The notes beneath the pieces are model-generated. The model was given only the letters and a program-made list of their open reading frames with translations. It made no database searches and had not been told where the DNA came from. From Sulfurospirillum sp. (GTDB lineage: Bacteria; Campylobacterota; Campylobacteria; Campylobacterales; Sulfurospirillaceae), in contig JACUTU010000006.1 in assembly GCA_014859685.1 (NCBI GenBank), positions 78,403 through 142,402 on the forward strand: a DNA stretch of 64,000 nt. The letters are read 5' to 3'. The first letter of the stretch is position 1. Every line of letters begins with the position of its first letter. This document shows, one piece after another, positions 1 to 9,237 of the stretch. Position numbers and translations under genes: made by a program.

Positions 1-308
1 TCGATATGTTTTGGAAGCGGCAGTTGTACCAAGATACCATGAATACTGTTATCTGCGTTGAGGTCTGCTATCTGTTGCAAGAGTGCTTCTTGCGTTGTAT
101 CTGGTGGAAGTGTTATTTTTTTTGAATAGATGCCAACTTCTTGTGAGGCTCTATCTTTTGCATTGACATAAGTTTGGCTAGCAGGATCTTCACCAACCAA
201 AATAACCGCAAGACCTGGTGTGATACCATCTTTTTTGAGTGTTGTAATTTCATCTTTTAGCTTCTCTTTAATCTTGATAGAGAGGGCTTTGCCATCTAAA
301 ATTTGCAT
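1..308 (-). CDS. folD: FolD, methylenetetrahydrofolate dehydrogenase/cyclohydrolase (N-terminal part, cut by window edge)
   Basis: Bifunctional cytosolic enzyme that interconverts 5,10-methylene-, methenyl- and 10-formyl-tetrahydrofolate. About 102 N-terminal residues are present, starting MQILDGKALS at the ATG read leftward from 308. The segment YVNAKDRASQEVGI carries the family Tyr (substrate) and Lys (catalytic) positions, and GILVQLPLP is the end of the first FolD signature. The gene runs off the left edge. It is divergent from the cytochrome gene, with about 60 bp between starts. The identification rests on direct reading of the translated motifs. The other folate enzymes in the window (purU, FCL, metH) use the same one-carbon pool. 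Confidence 0.93.
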   Translation of the reverse strand, partial: MQILDGKALSIKIKEKLKDEITTLKKDGITPGLAVILVGEDPASQTYVNAKDRASQEVGIYSKKITLPPDTTQEALLQQIADLNADNSIHGILVQLPLPKHI

Positions 309-371
309 GTTTTAGTACCCTTAAATAATTTTTTGGATATTATAACAACACTTAAGTTAAAGAGAGGTCAA

Positions 372-704
372 ATGCGGTTTGTTGTTTTTCTGTTTTTGTT
401 ACATGCTATTTTATTTGCAGAAGATTTTATCACAAAGATGGAATACGCAAAGATGCTCTACGCCAATCCTCGTGGCATCGGTTGCAATCTATGCCATGGA
501 CAAAAAGGCGAGGGTACTGTGATCGCAAAGTATAAAGACAAAGGTAAACAAAAAGAGTTGCGAGCGCCTGATATAACAAAGACATCAAGAGAGAAATTTC
601 AACAAGCATTCGCATCAACACACACAGTAATGCCTCGTTATTTTTTAACAAATAATGAAATTGAAATGCTCTATTTTTATGTCACCAGTGAAGTAAATAA
701 ATAA
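372..704 (+). CDS. small periplasmic c-type cytochrome
   Basis: A 110-residue secreted monoheme cytochrome c. Residues 1-16 form a hydrophobic signal peptide ([16 protein letters not shown]). One heme-binding motif, CNLCH, lies near residue 37, and a Met in the C-terminal third (VMPRYF) is a candidate distal ligand. The ATG at 372 is preferred over longer in-frame starts because AGAGAGG lies just upstream and it gives a clean signal peptide. The gene ends 10 bp before hemL and is probably cotranscribed with it. The electron-transfer partner is unknown. Confidence 0.8.
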   Translation: MRFVVFLFLLHAILFAEDFITKMEYAKMLYANPRGIGCNLCHGQKGEGTVIAKYKDKGKQKELRAPDITKTSREKFQQAFASTHTVMPRYFLTNNEIEMLYFYVTSEVNK

Positions 705-714
705 AAGGAAGAAA

Positions 715-2001
715 ATGAATACAGAAAAAAGTAAGCAGGCATTTTTAGATGCTCAAAAAGTAATTCCAGGTGGTGTAGATTCTCCCGTTCGTGCATTTAA
801 AAGTGTTGGTGGAACACCGCTTTTTATTCAAAAAGGCGAGGGTGCGTATCTTGTTGATATTGATGGCAATCGATATGTGGATTTTGTACAAAGTTGGGGA
901 CCGCTTATCTTTGGACATTGTGATAGCGATATAGAAGCAGCAGTAATCAAGGCTGTGAAGCAAGGCTTGAGTTTTGGCGCACCGACACAGGTTGAAACAC
1001 TTCTTGCACGAGAGATTTGTGATCTGTTTGAAGCGATAGATAAAATCCGTTTTGTCAGTAGTGGAACTGAGGCTGTGATGAGTGCTATTAGGCTTGCAAG
1101 AGGCTTTACATGTAAAAATGATATCGTTAAATTTGAGGGCTGTTATCATGGGCATAGTGATTCGTTACTTGTACAAGCTGGTAGCGGCGCCATAACTTTT
1201 GGTACACCAAGCAGTCCCGGAGTGCCAGCCGATCTCACCAAGCACACGCTTTTGGCAAAATTTAATAATCTTGAAAGTGTTCAAAAATGTTTTGAAAACT
1301 CAAATGATATAGCTTGTGTTATCATCGAGCCAATCGCAGGAAATATGGGCTTAGTTCCAGCTGATGAAACTTTTTTGCAAGGTTTGAGAGATCTGTGTGA
1401 TGCGCACGGTGCTTTGCTTATTTTTGATGAAGTGATGAGTGGATTTCGAGCTTCACTTAAGGGTTCACAAGGTTTGGTGAGTGTTGTGCCAGATATGATT
1501 ACTTTTGGAAAAGTTATCGGGGGTGGTATGCCTGTTGGTGCTTTTGGTGGTCGTTTGGAGATTATGAATCAACTCTCACCAGATGGTCCTGTGTATCAAG
1601 CAGGAACACTCAGCGGCAATCCTGTTGCTATGAATGCCGGACTTGCAAGTCTTACAAAGATTAAATCACAAAAAGAGCTTTATCGTGATTTTGCAAGCAA
1701 ATCAGCAAGGCTCACACAAGGCTTACAACAAGCCGCAAAAAAACATGGCATAAGCTTACATGTAGATAGTCGTGGCAGTATGTTTGGCTTTTTCTTCAAT
1801 GAAAATCCTGTACGCGATTTTGATGATGCACGCAGAAGCGACACCGATATGTTTGCACGATTTCATAGAGCGATGCTAGAAGAGGGATATTATTTTGCAT
1901 GTAGCCAATTTGAAACTGGATTTATCAGTGAAGCGATTACTCTTGAAATGATAGAGGAGACTATAGTTGCAGCAGATCGGGTTTTTGGAGCGATAAAATG
2001 A
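715..2001 (+). CDS. hemL: glutamate-1-semialdehyde 2,1-aminomutase
   Basis: PLP enzyme that makes 5-aminolevulinate from glutamate-1-semialdehyde in the C5 tetrapyrrole pathway. The 428-residue length is normal for the family. The PLP-binding Lys sits in [18 protein letters not shown], and [13 protein letters not shown] near the N terminus is characteristic. AGGAAG precedes the ATG. The stop overlaps the next start by four bases (ATGA), so the AtpZ-like gene is translationally coupled. A cytochrome c gene directly upstream fits a heme-related context, but that link is inference. Confidence 0.97.
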   Translation: MNTEKSKQAFLDAQKVIPGGVDSPVRAFKSVGGTPLFIQKGEGAYLVDIDGNRYVDFVQSWGPLIFGHCDSDIEAAVIKAVKQGLSFGAPTQVETLLAREICDLFEAIDKIRFVSSGTEAVMSAIRLARGFTCKNDIVKFEGCYHGHSDSLLVQAGSGAITFGTPSSPGVPADLTKHTLLAKFNNLESVQKCFENSNDIACVIIEPIAGNMGLVPADETFLQGLRDLCDAHGALLIFDEVMSGFRASLKGSQGLVSVVPDMITFGKVIGGGMPVGAFGGRLEIMNQLSPDGPVYQAGTLSGNPVAMNAGLASLTKIKSQKELYRDFASKSARLTQGLQQAAKKHGISLHVDSRGSMFGFFFNENPVRDFDDARRSDTDMFARFHRAMLEEGYYFACSQFETGFISEAITLEMIEETIVAADRVFGAIK

Positions 2002-2297
2002 GTACTCAAGAAGAAAAAGAACCTCGGTTTAAACAATTAGCACAGGGAAGCGAACAGCTCTCCTTGGGCGTTTCAGTCGTTGTTGCTATTTTAATGGGAA
2101 CAGGACTCGGCATACTTATGAAAAATATTTTTGGCATCACATGGCTTTTGTGGGTAGGCGTTTTTTGGGGCGTGAGTGCCGCTGGACTCAATATCTACAA
2201 AGCCTACAAGCGACAGATGCGATCATTGGAAGAGCTTAAGGATGATGTTCGTTATAAAAACTATAAACCACAAGATGATGACGATGAGGATGAATAG
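1998..2297 (+). CDS. AtpZ/AtpI-family membrane protein
   Basis: A 99-residue protein with two predicted transmembrane helices (about residues 25-45 and 50-68) and a strongly acidic tail (DDDDEDE). Family members are accessory proteins of F1Fo ATP synthase (c-ring assembly or Mg2+ handling), often encoded beside other genes in Campylobacterota. The start overlaps the hemL stop and the end overlaps the next gene. Family assignment comes from size, the helix pair and the [13 protein letters not shown]...[10 protein letters not shown] pattern. The exact role in this organism is not shown. Confidence 0.7.
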   Translation: MSTQEEKEPRFKQLAQGSEQLSLGVSVVVAILMGTGLGILMKNIFGITWLLWVGVFWGVSAAGLNIYKAYKRQMRSLEELKDDVRYKNYKPQDDDDEDE

Positions 2298-2778
2298 TTT
2301 TCTTTTTGTGTATCTCGTTTTTGATGTCGTGCTTATCATTTTTTCTCTTTTTAAGGGAGGATTGTGGCTTATCAATACGCAGGTTGCTTTTATCTGTTCG
2401 ATGTTTATACTTTTTGCTTCTTTTAACTCTTATAAGTCGATGATTTACAAAAAACTTGCACTAGGCGAAAGCACATCGCTCAAAGATCATAGTGCGCCAA
2501 ATGATGATAAATATAACTTGTATGATGAAGAACAAGAAGAAGATATGCCGGTAAACTCGGAAAAACTAACTAGTGCTAAACAGAGTTTTTCAAATCTTAT
2601 GGCAAGCTGGAGCTTTGCGCTTGGTATTTTTCGACTGCTTGCTTATGGTATTTTAGTCATTTGTATGCTTGTGCTTATTCGCAAAGATATGCTTGAGCCA
2701 CTTGCTTTTTTGCTAGGGCTTGGCATTATGCCCATAGCAACACTTTATGGAGCTTTTTTACGAAGAAACGAGAGCTGA
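2290..2778 (+). CDS. unassigned membrane protein downstream of the AtpZ-like gene
   Basis: About 162 residues from the ATG at 2290 (an ATG at 2284 is also in frame). Two hydrophobic segments at the N terminus (about 4-22 and 28-45) and two at the C terminus (about 105-125 and 133-150) flank a polar acidic middle (YDEEQEEDMP). I do not recognise the family. The start lies inside the AtpZ-like stop region, so the hemL-atpZ-this gene run is probably one operon. The 3' end overlaps the convergent gene on the other strand by 21 bp. Confidence 0.65.
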   Translation: MNSFLFVYLVFDVVLIIFSLFKGGLWLINTQVAFICSMFILFASFNSYKSMIYKKLALGESTSLKDHSAPNDDKYNLYDEEQEEDMPVNSEKLTSAKQSFSNLMASWSFALGIFRLLAYGILVICMLVLIRKDMLEPLAFLLGLGIMPIATLYGAFLRRNES

Positions 2779-3444
2779 GGTGATGATGGTAGCTTCATTT
2801 TCCATAGTAATCGCACAATTACTTTTGAGTGCGTTTTCTTCTATGGTTTTTTGCATTGAAGCGTCCCTAAATCGCGCTTTAATGGTGATGGCAAATATCG
2901 GGTATTTTTTATCATTGTATCTTATATATTCTCCCGTTACGAGTGAAAGTTTTGTTGTGATAGAATCTTTGGTAGCATAGGACTGGTAAATTTTATCTAA
3001 AAGTTTTGTAAATGAATCTATTTTGATGCGTATATCTGGTAAAGTAGGATCAAATTCTTTGACAAATTTTGCATCGCACCTTGTGGCTGCGACGCTGATA
3101 CATAGATCTAAAAGAGCGTAGATATTGAGCATCTCGCCATGTTCTTGCATACTTGTAAACTTTTTCGTCGGCACTTTGTAAAGTTTGATGCCGATTTGAT
3201 TTTCATCGTTATATCCAACAGTAATTGCATAAAATTTAAAAGAGCCAAAATTCAAGTCAATGATTGAAGTTTTAAACCCATAAGTATGACTTGCATAAGT
3301 TTGTACAAGCTCGTAAATCTCTTTGATACTTGCATGAGCGGTGAGGTACTGCGCTTCTTTATTGAGTGAGATTATTTTACGATCAGCATCAAAAACTATG
3401 AAAGGATTGTAATCATACTCGATCCACGCTTTTTCGAAGGTCAC
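2758..3444 (-). CDS. PAS-like protein coupled to rpoD, function unknown
   Basis: A 228-residue soluble protein starting at a GTG two bases after the rpoD stop. The end of rpoD (GAAGG) supplies the ribosome-binding site, so translation is probably coupled. Residues 8-50 (NPFIVFDADRKIISLNKEAQYL) resemble the start of a PAS fold. The remainder has no motif I recognise and lacks an HTH, kinase or GGDEF region. The gene is convergent and slightly overlapping with the upstream membrane protein gene. A regulatory role is possible but unproven. Confidence 0.65.
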   Translation of the reverse strand: MTFEKAWIEYDYNPFIVFDADRKIISLNKEAQYLTAHASIKEIYELVQTYASHTYGFKTSIIDLNFGSFKFYAITVGYNDENQIGIKLYKVPTKKFTSMQEHGEMLNIYALLDLCISVAATRCDAKFVKEFDPTLPDIRIKIDSFTKLLDKIYQSYATKDSITTKLSLVTGEYIRYNDKKYPIFAITIKARFRDASMQKTIEENALKSNCAITMENEATIITSALVSS

Positions 3445-3446
3445 GC

Positions 3447-5303
3447 TTAACCTTCGATGTAGTTTTTGAGTTTTCTCCCAACTTTTGGATGTTTGAGTTT
3501 TTTGATGGCAGAACTTTCTATCTGTCGCACTCGTTCTCGTGTGACATTAAGTTCCTTGCCAATCTCTTCAAGTGTACGATCGCTCTCATCCATCATAAGC
3601 CCAAAACGCATTCTGATAACTGCCTTTTCGCGATCGTTAAGTTGATCTAGTACCTCATCTATCTGATCTTTAAGGTCACTTTTGAGGATATAATCCATCG
3701 GTGAAAGTGAACTTTTATCTTCTACAAAATCTCCAAATTTTCCATCATCTTCATTGCCGATAGGCGCTTCAAGGCTGATTGGCTCTTTAGTTATTTTGAT
3801 AACATTTTTTACTTTATCGACACTGAGTCCAACTTCTAGAGCGATTGTATCGATGTCTGGTTCTTTTCCCTCCTCTTGGAGGTGTTTTCGGATGATTTTA
3901 TTGATGCGATTAATCGTTTCTATCATATGTATAGGGATGCGAATGGTTCTAGCTTGATCTGCTATAGCTCGAGAAATGGCTTGGCGGATCCACCATGTGG
4001 CGTAAGTTGAAAATTTATATCCTTTTTTGTACTCAAATTTATCAACCGCTTTCATGAGCCCGATATTTCCCTCTTGGATGAGATCAAGAAAAGGCAATCC
4101 TCTGTTTGTGTATCTTTTTGCAATGGATACCACAAGTCTAAGATTTGATTTTGCCATGCGTGCTTTAGACTCATCGGCGATTTTTTTACCTCGTTTGATC
4201 TGCTCTAGCACTTCTTTAAGTCTTTCAGGCTCAAGATCAAAACTCTGTTTGCTAGCTTCTTTAGTTTGAAAAAGTTTTTTGATCTCCATGTATGTTGAAA
4301 CCATTGTAGCTTCAGGCACTATAGCGATGATGTCTTCTTTGTTAAAATCAGTGATTTTTTCAAGTAATTTTTGATGATTTTTTTTCAAATTGTCATTAAA
4401 AAGCGGGAGTCTGTATTCTAGTCTCTTGAGTTCCACATCAAAAGCGTCATCACTTTTTAAGGATGTTTCCATGGATTTTACAAGTTCGTTAATGAGTTTG
4501 CTTGTTGGCCCTAATTCCATAAGGTTTTCTTTGAGAAGCTTTTTTTTGTATGCAACAGTGATATCAAAAATCATCTGTTCTTCGGGATTTTCAGGTGCAT
4601 CTGGAAGTTTTGCACTTGTTTTGAGCCAATCTTTTTTTGCTTTTTCTAAAGCTTTAAAGCTTTCCATAACTTTTTGTGTTCTTGTGTTATCTTTTTTAGA
4701 GATTTTTTTAGGCACATCATTATCTGCACTGTCTATTTCATCACTATCCTCTTCTTCATCTTCGTCGCTAGCTTCATCATCTTCAAAGTTTTTAAAAAGT
4801 TCTTTGACGCGTCTTTCTCTATTGATAAGTGCTTCCTTATAATCTAGGATAAAATCGATAAGATAGGGAACAGAACAGAATGCATCGATGATAATATCTT
4901 CACCAAATTCTATTTTTTTACTGATGTCGATCTCTTCTTCTTTGGTTAAAAGTGAGATAAGTCCCATTTCTCGCAGATACATTCTTACAGGACTATCGCT
5001 TCTAGACCATTCAAGCAGTTCTTTTTCATTGGCAAGATCAAACTCTTTTTCAAGCGCTTCATCTTGGAGTTTTTGTTGTTCAGCTGCTTTTTTCTTAGCG
5101 TCTTCGATATTTCTCATTTTGGCAATTTCAGCTGAAGTAATCAGTGTAACTTTTGATTTTTCCTTGAGCTGCATAAGTTTTTTGATGTTTGAAGTTGAGG
5201 GTTGTTTATCAAAAAGATTCATCACTCGTTCATAAGTAACAAATCCTTTTTCGTTTTCTTGAAAAAGTTCTTCAAGCTGTGTATAGAGTTCTTTGGTTGC
5301 CAT
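3447..5303 (-). CDS. rpoD: RNA polymerase sigma factor RpoD (sigma-70)
   Basis: Primary sigma factor of 618 residues. Region 1.1 and the acidic non-conserved region ([16 protein letters not shown]) are followed by region 2 with [14 protein letters not shown] and [10 protein letters not shown] (-10 recognition), region 3, and region 4 with the [20 protein letters not shown]. The ATG at 5303 is chosen because AAGGAG lies about 10 bases upstream and [14 protein letters not shown] is the expected N terminus; an in-frame extension to 5399 is unlikely. It is divergent from flgF, and the coupled PAS-like gene follows. Confidence 0.97.
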   Translation of the reverse strand: MATKELYTQLEELFQENEKGFVTYERVMNLFDKQPSTSNIKKLMQLKEKSKVTLITSAEIAKMRNIEDAKKKAAEQQKLQDEALEKEFDLANEKELLEWSRSDSPVRMYLREMGLISLLTKEEEIDISKKIEFGEDIIIDAFCSVPYLIDFILDYKEALINRERRVKELFKNFEDDEASDEDEEEDSDEIDSADNDVPKKISKKDNTRTQKVMESFKALEKAKKDWLKTSAKLPDAPENPEEQMIFDITVAYKKKLLKENLMELGPTSKLINELVKSMETSLKSDDAFDVELKRLEYRLPLFNDNLKKNHQKLLEKITDFNKEDIIAIVPEATMVSTYMEIKKLFQTKEASKQSFDLEPERLKEVLEQIKRGKKIADESKARMAKSNLRLVVSIAKRYTNRGLPFLDLIQEGNIGLMKAVDKFEYKKGYKFSTYATWWIRQAISRAIADQARTIRIPIHMIETINRINKIIRKHLQEEGKEPDIDTIALEVGLSVDKVKNVIKITKEPISLEAPIGNEDDGKFGDFVEDKSSLSPMDYILKSDLKDQIDEVLDQLNDREKAVIRMRFGLMMDESDRTLEEIGKELNVTRERVRQIESSAIKKLKHPKVGRKLKNYIEG

Positions 5304-5408
5304 GAGATTTTGCTCCTTAAGCATTTTAAAAAAGGCTATATTGTACCCAAAGTTTTTTAAAAGTGAATTAAGTTCACTTACATGTACACATTTTTTCACT
5401 CAAAAGAA

Positions 5409-5424
5409 TGGAACAAGAGTTGCT
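5409..5424 (+). promoter_or_regulatory. sigma-54 (RpoN) promoter of the flgF-flgG operon
   Basis: TGGAAC at 5409-5414, four to five bases, then TTGCT at 5420-5424: the invariant GG (5410-5411) and GC (5422-5423) are separated by exactly 10 bases. Against the bacterial consensus TGGCACG-N4-TTGCW only two positions differ, and the GGAAC variant is the form I recall for Campylobacter RpoN promoters. The site lies 34 bp before the flgF ATG, at the right distance for a transcript leader. Rod genes are known RpoN targets in this phylum. Confidence 0.8.
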
Positions 5425-5457
5425 TTGTATAATAAAATAACGCGATATGGATATGCA

Positions 5458-6273
5458 ATGCAAAATGGATACTATGCTGCTACCGGTGCCATGGTTACGC
5501 AGTTTAATAAGCTCAATGTTATCTCAAACAATTTAGCCAATGTAAATAGTGTTGGTTTCAAGAGAGATGATGTTGTTATTGGCGATTTTAAGAGGATCTT
5601 TCAAGAAGCTCAGGAGAATTTGCCTATAAAAAATCATACAAAAGAGGGTGCTGCATACCTCAATGCAACGCTTGATCGTGTACCACAGGTGAGTGAACAA
5701 TTCGTAGAATTTCAAGCGGGGGCACTCAAATCCACCGGTAATACGCTTGATTTTGCTCTCAAAAGAGCTGATCTGTTTTTTGTAGTTGAAACACCAAGTG
5801 GTTTAGCACTCACGCAAAATGGCTCATTTGTACTCAATGAAAAAGGCATTCTTGCAACCAAAGAAGGATATCCCGTTTTACCATCAACTTATTTTCAAAA
5901 TAAACAATACATCACGCTTGATATCGAAAATAGTTTGAGTGTAGATCAATCAGGCAATATTTTTAGCGGAACTTTGGCAGATGGTGAACAGGCAAATGGA
6001 AGATTTTTTTTAGCACAACCACAAGACATCAAGGCACTCACAAAACAAGGCGATGGATTGTACCGTTTTGAAGATGTCACACAGATTCAAGATTTGCAAA
6101 ATGCAGATGCAATTGCACAGGGTTTTTTGGAGATGAGCAATGTAAGTGCAATCAGAGAGATGACAGCACTTATCGAAGCACAACGGATGGTTGAGATGTA
6201 TCAAAAAGTGATGACAACACATATGAATGATGTCAATAGTGACGCAATTACTAAATTAGCAGCAAAAGCATAG
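5458..6273 (+). CDS. flgF: flagellar basal-body rod protein (FlgF/FlgG2 type)
   Basis: A 271-residue axial protein of the flagellar rod. The N terminus MQNGYYAATGAM...NVISNNLANVNSVGFKR matches the rod/hook signature, and the C terminus (FLEMSNVSAIREMTALIEAQR) is the matching D0 helix. In Campylobacter and Helicobacter the equivalent gene directly precedes flgG and is called flgG2, flgG1 or flgF. The ATG at 5458 is chosen by homology; the ribosome-binding site is weak. It is nine bp upstream of flgG and driven by the sigma-54 promoter at 5409. Confidence 0.88.
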   Translation: MQNGYYAATGAMVTQFNKLNVISNNLANVNSVGFKRDDVVIGDFKRIFQEAQENLPIKNHTKEGAAYLNATLDRVPQVSEQFVEFQAGALKSTGNTLDFALKRADLFFVVETPSGLALTQNGSFVLNEKGILATKEGYPVLPSTYFQNKQYITLDIENSLSVDQSGNIFSGTLADGEQANGRFFLAQPQDIKALTKQGDGLYRFEDVTQIQDLQNADAIAQGFLEMSNVSAIREMTALIEAQRMVEMYQKVMTTHMNDVNSDAITKLAAKA

Positions 6274-6282
6274 GAGAAACAA

Positions 6283-7071
6283 ATGCTACGATCTTTATAC
6301 ACAGCAGCAACGGGCATGATAGCTCAACAAACACAGATAGATACAACTTCAAACAACATAGCAAATGTAAACACTATAGGCTATAAAAAACAGCGAGCGG
6401 AATTTGCTGATTTGATGTATCAGACGATGGAATATGCTGGAACTTCTACGAGTGCTACCACAGTTTCACCAACAGGTATTGAAGTAGGGCTTGGCGTGCG
6501 ACCAACAGCTATTGCAAAGCAGTTTACGCAAGGCAATTTCAAAGAAACCGGCAATGATCTAGATATGGCGATAACCGGTAGAGGATTTTTTCAGATCCAG
6601 CTTGCTGATGGCACGACCGCTTATACTCGAAATGGTTCTTTTAAGCTAGACAATGGCGGCAATATAGTCAATTCCGATGGTTACAGACTTATCCCTGAGA
6701 TTGTTGTACCAGAAGATGCTACGCAGATTTCTATCGGTATAGATGGAACAGTTTCGGTATTGCAAGCGGGTGCTACGCAGATGAATCAAATAGGGCAAAT
6801 CGAACTTGCAACTTTTATCAATCCAGCTGGTTTGCATTCTTTGGGTGATAATAATTTTATCAACACTTCAGCTTCAGGTGATGTGATAGTTGGCACTCCT
6901 GGACTCAATGGAATCGGACAAACAAGGCAACAGTTTGTAGAGATGAGTAATGTTCAGCTTGTAGAAGAGATGACGGATCTTATCACTGGACAAAGAGCGT
7001 ATGAAGCAAATTCTAAAGCGATTGTAACGAGTGATGAGATGTTGCAAACCGTGAACCAGCTTAAGCGATAA
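6283..7071 (+). CDS. flgG: flagellar distal rod protein FlgG
   Basis: A 262-residue distal rod subunit. It begins MLRSLYTAATGMIAQQ with the rod signature TSNNIANVNTIGYKK, and ends with QFVEMSNVQLVEEMTDLITGQRAYEANSKAI, the standard FlgG C terminus. AGGAG precedes the ATG. It is second in the flgF-flgG operon. Length and both ends are normal for the family. Confidence 0.97.
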   Translation: MLRSLYTAATGMIAQQTQIDTTSNNIANVNTIGYKKQRAEFADLMYQTMEYAGTSTSATTVSPTGIEVGLGVRPTAIAKQFTQGNFKETGNDLDMAITGRGFFQIQLADGTTAYTRNGSFKLDNGGNIVNSDGYRLIPEIVVPEDATQISIGIDGTVSVLQAGATQMNQIGQIELATFINPAGLHSLGDNNFINTSASGDVIVGTPGLNGIGQTRQQFVEMSNVQLVEEMTDLITGQRAYEANSKAIVTSDEMLQTVNQLKR

Positions 7072-7080
7072 GTAAGTAGT

Positions 7081-7245
7081 ATGCTCCTTTTGGTTCCCAT
7101 CTTGATCATTGTTTTGAGTCTTTATCTGGTAGATTTTTTTTATTTTGCAGATACGACTCCAAAAAAAACGAAAGAGTCATCACAAAAAAGTAGAGATGCC
7201 AATCAAAGCTCACAAAATTATCTTGATAGATACATCAAAAAATGA
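7081..7245 (+). CDS. small single-span membrane protein (54 aa), unassigned
   Basis: ATG at 7081 to TGA at 7243-7245 encodes 54 residues: an N-terminal hydrophobic helix (MLLLVPILIIVLSLYLV) and a charged, Ser/Gln/Lys-rich tail. The stop overlaps the azlC start (ATGA at 7242), the junction style used throughout this window, which supports the reading frame being real. The ribosome-binding site is weak. It could be a small flagellar- or transporter-associated protein; nothing in the sequence decides. Confidence 0.5.
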   Translation: MLLLVPILIIVLSLYLVDFFYFADTTPKKTKESSQKSRDANQSSQNYLDRYIKK

Positions 7246-7916
7246 ATTTTTTCGCTATCGTAAAAGTTACAATTCCTGTGATGATGGGCTATGTGCCTCT
7301 AGGAATGGCATTTGGACTTTTGCTTGCTTCCTTGCTTATTCCGTGGTATTACGCTTTTTTTATGAGTGTTTTTATCTTTGCAGGTTCGGGACAATTTTTA
7401 GCCTTAAGTTTGTTTGCTTCACAAGCTACCATTTTAGAAATAGGCATAGCTTCTTTTTTACTCAATCTTCGCCATACATTTTATGGACTTTCTATGATTT
7501 CTACTTTCAAGGAATTTACTTGGAGAAAGCATTATCTCATCTTTGGACTAACTGATGAGACATTTGCACTTTTAAAAACAAATGAATTAAGTGAGACTGA
7601 TCGGGAAAAAACCTATCTCATCATCACAGCACTCAACCAGTTTTATTGGATTTTAGGGAGTGTTTTGGGGGCAGTTTTGGGAAATGTATTTCCTTTTGAC
7701 TATAAAGGCATCGAATTTTCTCTCACCGCTCTTTTTATAGTGCTTTCGATTGATTTGTATAAAAAAACAAAGTTGCATAAACCTTTTTTACTCGCACTTG
7801 TTATTGGGGTATTTGGTATGTTTGCTTTGCCAAGTGATAAGATGCTCATTTTGTCTTTAAGCATAGCTGCGGCAACACTCGTGCTATTTAAGAGGGCGCT
7901 TGAACACAATGTTTGA
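7242..7916 (+). CDS. azlC: AzlC-family branched-chain amino acid exporter subunit
   Basis: Inner-membrane protein of 224 residues with about seven or eight hydrophobic segments. The N terminus (VTIPVMMGYVPLGMAFGLLL) and FAGSGQFLALSLF followed by LLNLRHTFYGLSM are AzlC-family hallmarks. With the small partner AzlD it exports branched-chain amino acids or analogues. It overlaps the upstream small ORF by four bases and azlD by eight. Leucine genes lie nearby (leuD, leuB), but the substrate is inferred from the family. Confidence 0.9.
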   Translation: MNFFAIVKVTIPVMMGYVPLGMAFGLLLASLLIPWYYAFFMSVFIFAGSGQFLALSLFASQATILEIGIASFLLNLRHTFYGLSMISTFKEFTWRKHYLIFGLTDETFALLKTNELSETDREKTYLIITALNQFYWILGSVLGAVLGNVFPFDYKGIEFSLTALFIVLSIDLYKKTKLHKPFLLALVIGVFGMFALPSDKMLILSLSIAAATLVLFKRALEHNV

Positions 7917-8235
7917 AAGTAGCTATCTTATCGGATCTATTTTTGTAGCAGCGTGTGTTACTTATGCTACAAGAGCCATTCCTTTTGCTTTTTTTGCAAA
8001 GAAAAAACCATCCTCGTTGGTGAAATATTTTGAAATCAATATGCCACTTATGATCATGGTTATTCTTGTTTTCTATGCACTCAAAGATGTAAAATGGGAG
8101 GTTTATCCTTATGGACTTGCTCATATCATTGCTATAGCCATCACTTTACTTACTTATCTGCGTTTTAACAACGCTCTTTTGAGTATTTTGCTCGCTACGG
8201 TTGCGTATATGATCAGTGTGCAGAAAATTTTTTAA
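7909..8235 (+). CDS. azlD: AzlD-family branched-chain amino acid transport partner
   Basis: A 108-residue membrane protein with four hydrophobic segments and the AzlD motif YATRAIPFAFF near residue 20. The ATG at 7909 (MFESSYLIG) is preferred over the TTG at 7900, because AGAGGG lies upstream and the overlap with azlC is then eight bases. The stop TAA lies eight bases before repeat copy A. It works as the small subunit with AzlC. Confidence 0.88.
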   Translation: MFESSYLIGSIFVAACVTYATRAIPFAFFAKKKPSSLVKYFEINMPLMIMVILVFYALKDVKWEVYPYGLAHIIAIAITLLTYLRFNNALLSILLATVAYMISVQKIF

Positions 8236-8242
8236 CATGTAA

Positions 8243-8335
8243 CTGATGTTACTGCCACTAAAGCTACGAAAAGAGTACTTTTTGAGAAAATGAGAGGTAT
8301 TTTACGAACTTTTTTACAAAAGTGTGTAAGTTTAG
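8243..8335 (+). repeat. MITE-like repeat, copy A (internally deleted)
   Basis: A 93-bp copy of the interspersed family. The left end is CTGATGTTAC; the body has AAGCTACGAAAAGAGTACTTTT and ACGAACTTTTTTACAAAAG cores; the right end is GTGTGTAAGTTTAG, a degenerate form of GTGCGTAAGGTCAG. No clear target duplication remains (CATGTAA on the left, TTAATCT on the right), so this copy looks older. It sits between azlD and msrB, same orientation as copy B on the far side of msrA. Confidence 0.8.
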
Positions 8336-8349
8336 TTAATCTGTGTTGT

Positions 8350-8355
8350 TATAAT
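8350..8355 (+). promoter_or_regulatory. candidate -10 element of the msrBA promoter
   Basis: TATAAT, preceded by TTGT, 27 bases before the msrB ATG and 15 bp after repeat copy A. Campylobacterota sigma-70 promoters usually depend on the -10 box and a T-rich upstream region rather than a conserved -35 box, and no good -35 is seen here. It is the only convincing -10 in this gap. A run-on transcript from azlD cannot be excluded. Confidence 0.5.
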
Positions 8356-8382
8356 GCAACAAATTAATTTTGGAGCGACACT

Positions 8383-8751
8383 ATGGCATATAATGAACTC
8401 AGCGAACAAGAACGATATATCATCGAGCAAAAAGGTACCGAACCCCCATTTAGTGGTAAATACAACAACTTTGACGCACAAGGAACCTTTACATGTAGGC
8501 GTTGCAATGCTTTGTTGTATAGATCTAGCGACAAGTTTCATTCAGGTTGCGGTTGGCCAAGCTTTGATGATGAGATAGCAGGTGCGGTGCAAAGAACTAT
8601 CGATGCAGATGGAAGACGCGTAGAGATTACATGTAAGGCTTGTGGAGGACATTTGGGGCATGTATTTACAGGTGAGGGGCTTACTGCAAACAATACCCGC
8701 CATTGTGTCAATTCTTTGAGTTTGCATTTTGTACCAAAGGAGAATTTATGA
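8383..8751 (+). CDS. msrB: peptide-methionine (R)-S-oxide reductase MsrB
   Basis: Reduces methionine-R-sulfoxide in proteins. 122 residues. Two CxxC pairs (CRRC and CKAC) bind structural zinc, the catalytic Cys lies in RHCVNS near the C terminus, and SGCGWPSF and GHLGHVF are family motifs. TGGAG precedes the ATG. The stop overlaps the msrA start by four bases, so the two sulfoxide reductases form an operon. Two Thr-Cys-(Arg/Lys) sites are encoded by the palindrome TACATGTA. Repeat copies A and B bracket this operon. Confidence 0.96.
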   Translation: MAYNELSEQERYIIEQKGTEPPFSGKYNNFDAQGTFTCRRCNALLYRSSDKFHSGCGWPSFDDEIAGAVQRTIDADGRRVEITCKACGGHLGHVFTGEGLTANNTRHCVNSLSLHFVPKENL

Positions 8752-9230
8752 GTCGATATGCCTATTTTGCTGGAGGATGTTTTTGGGGAGTAGAATACTT
8801 TTTTTCACAAGTCCAAGGTGTGCAAAAAGTTCTGTGTGGTTATATGGGTGGTGCGATGGTAAATCCCACTTATGAGGATGTTTGCTATAAAAATACAGGG
8901 CATTTAGAGGTTGTACAAGTTGCGTATGATGATACGATTGTAAATTTTGAAGCATTGGCTAAACTCTTTTTTGAAATCCATGATCCAACCCAAAAAAATG
9001 GGCAAGGGCCTGATATTGGTCAGCAATATCTCTCGTGCATTTTTTACAATGATGCAAATGAAAAAAATATCGCAAGCAATCTCATAACTTTGCTTGAAAA
9101 AAAAGGCTATGATATAGCCACCTTATTGCGTGAAGCAACAATGTTTTATCCAGCTGAAACATACCATCAACACTACTATCAAAACCATGGTAAGATGCCG
9201 TATTGCCACGCTTATACTCAAAGATTTTAA
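8748..9230 (+). CDS. msrA: peptide-methionine (S)-S-oxide reductase MsrA
   Basis: Reduces methionine-S-sulfoxide. 160 residues. The catalytic motif is [10 protein letters not shown] at residues 8-17, with YTQ-region equivalents ([16 protein letters not shown]) and the C-terminal [15 protein letters not shown]. The ATG at 8748 is chosen because AAAGGAGAA is directly upstream and the catalytic motif falls at its usual place; a longer in-frame start at 8703 would overlap most of the msrB end. Repeat copy B follows eight bases after the stop. Confidence 0.95.
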   Translation: MSRYAYFAGGCFWGVEYFFSQVQGVQKVLCGYMGGAMVNPTYEDVCYKNTGHLEVVQVAYDDTIVNFEALAKLFFEIHDPTQKNGQGPDIGQQYLSCIFYNDANEKNIASNLITLLEKKGYDIATLLREATMFYPAETYHQHYYQNHGKMPYCHAYTQRF

Positions 9231-9237
9231 CTTACAT

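Noticed and set aside
5304..5399. In-frame N-terminal extension of rpoD
   Set aside because: The ATG at 5303 has AAGGAG upstream and gives the usual RpoD N terminus.
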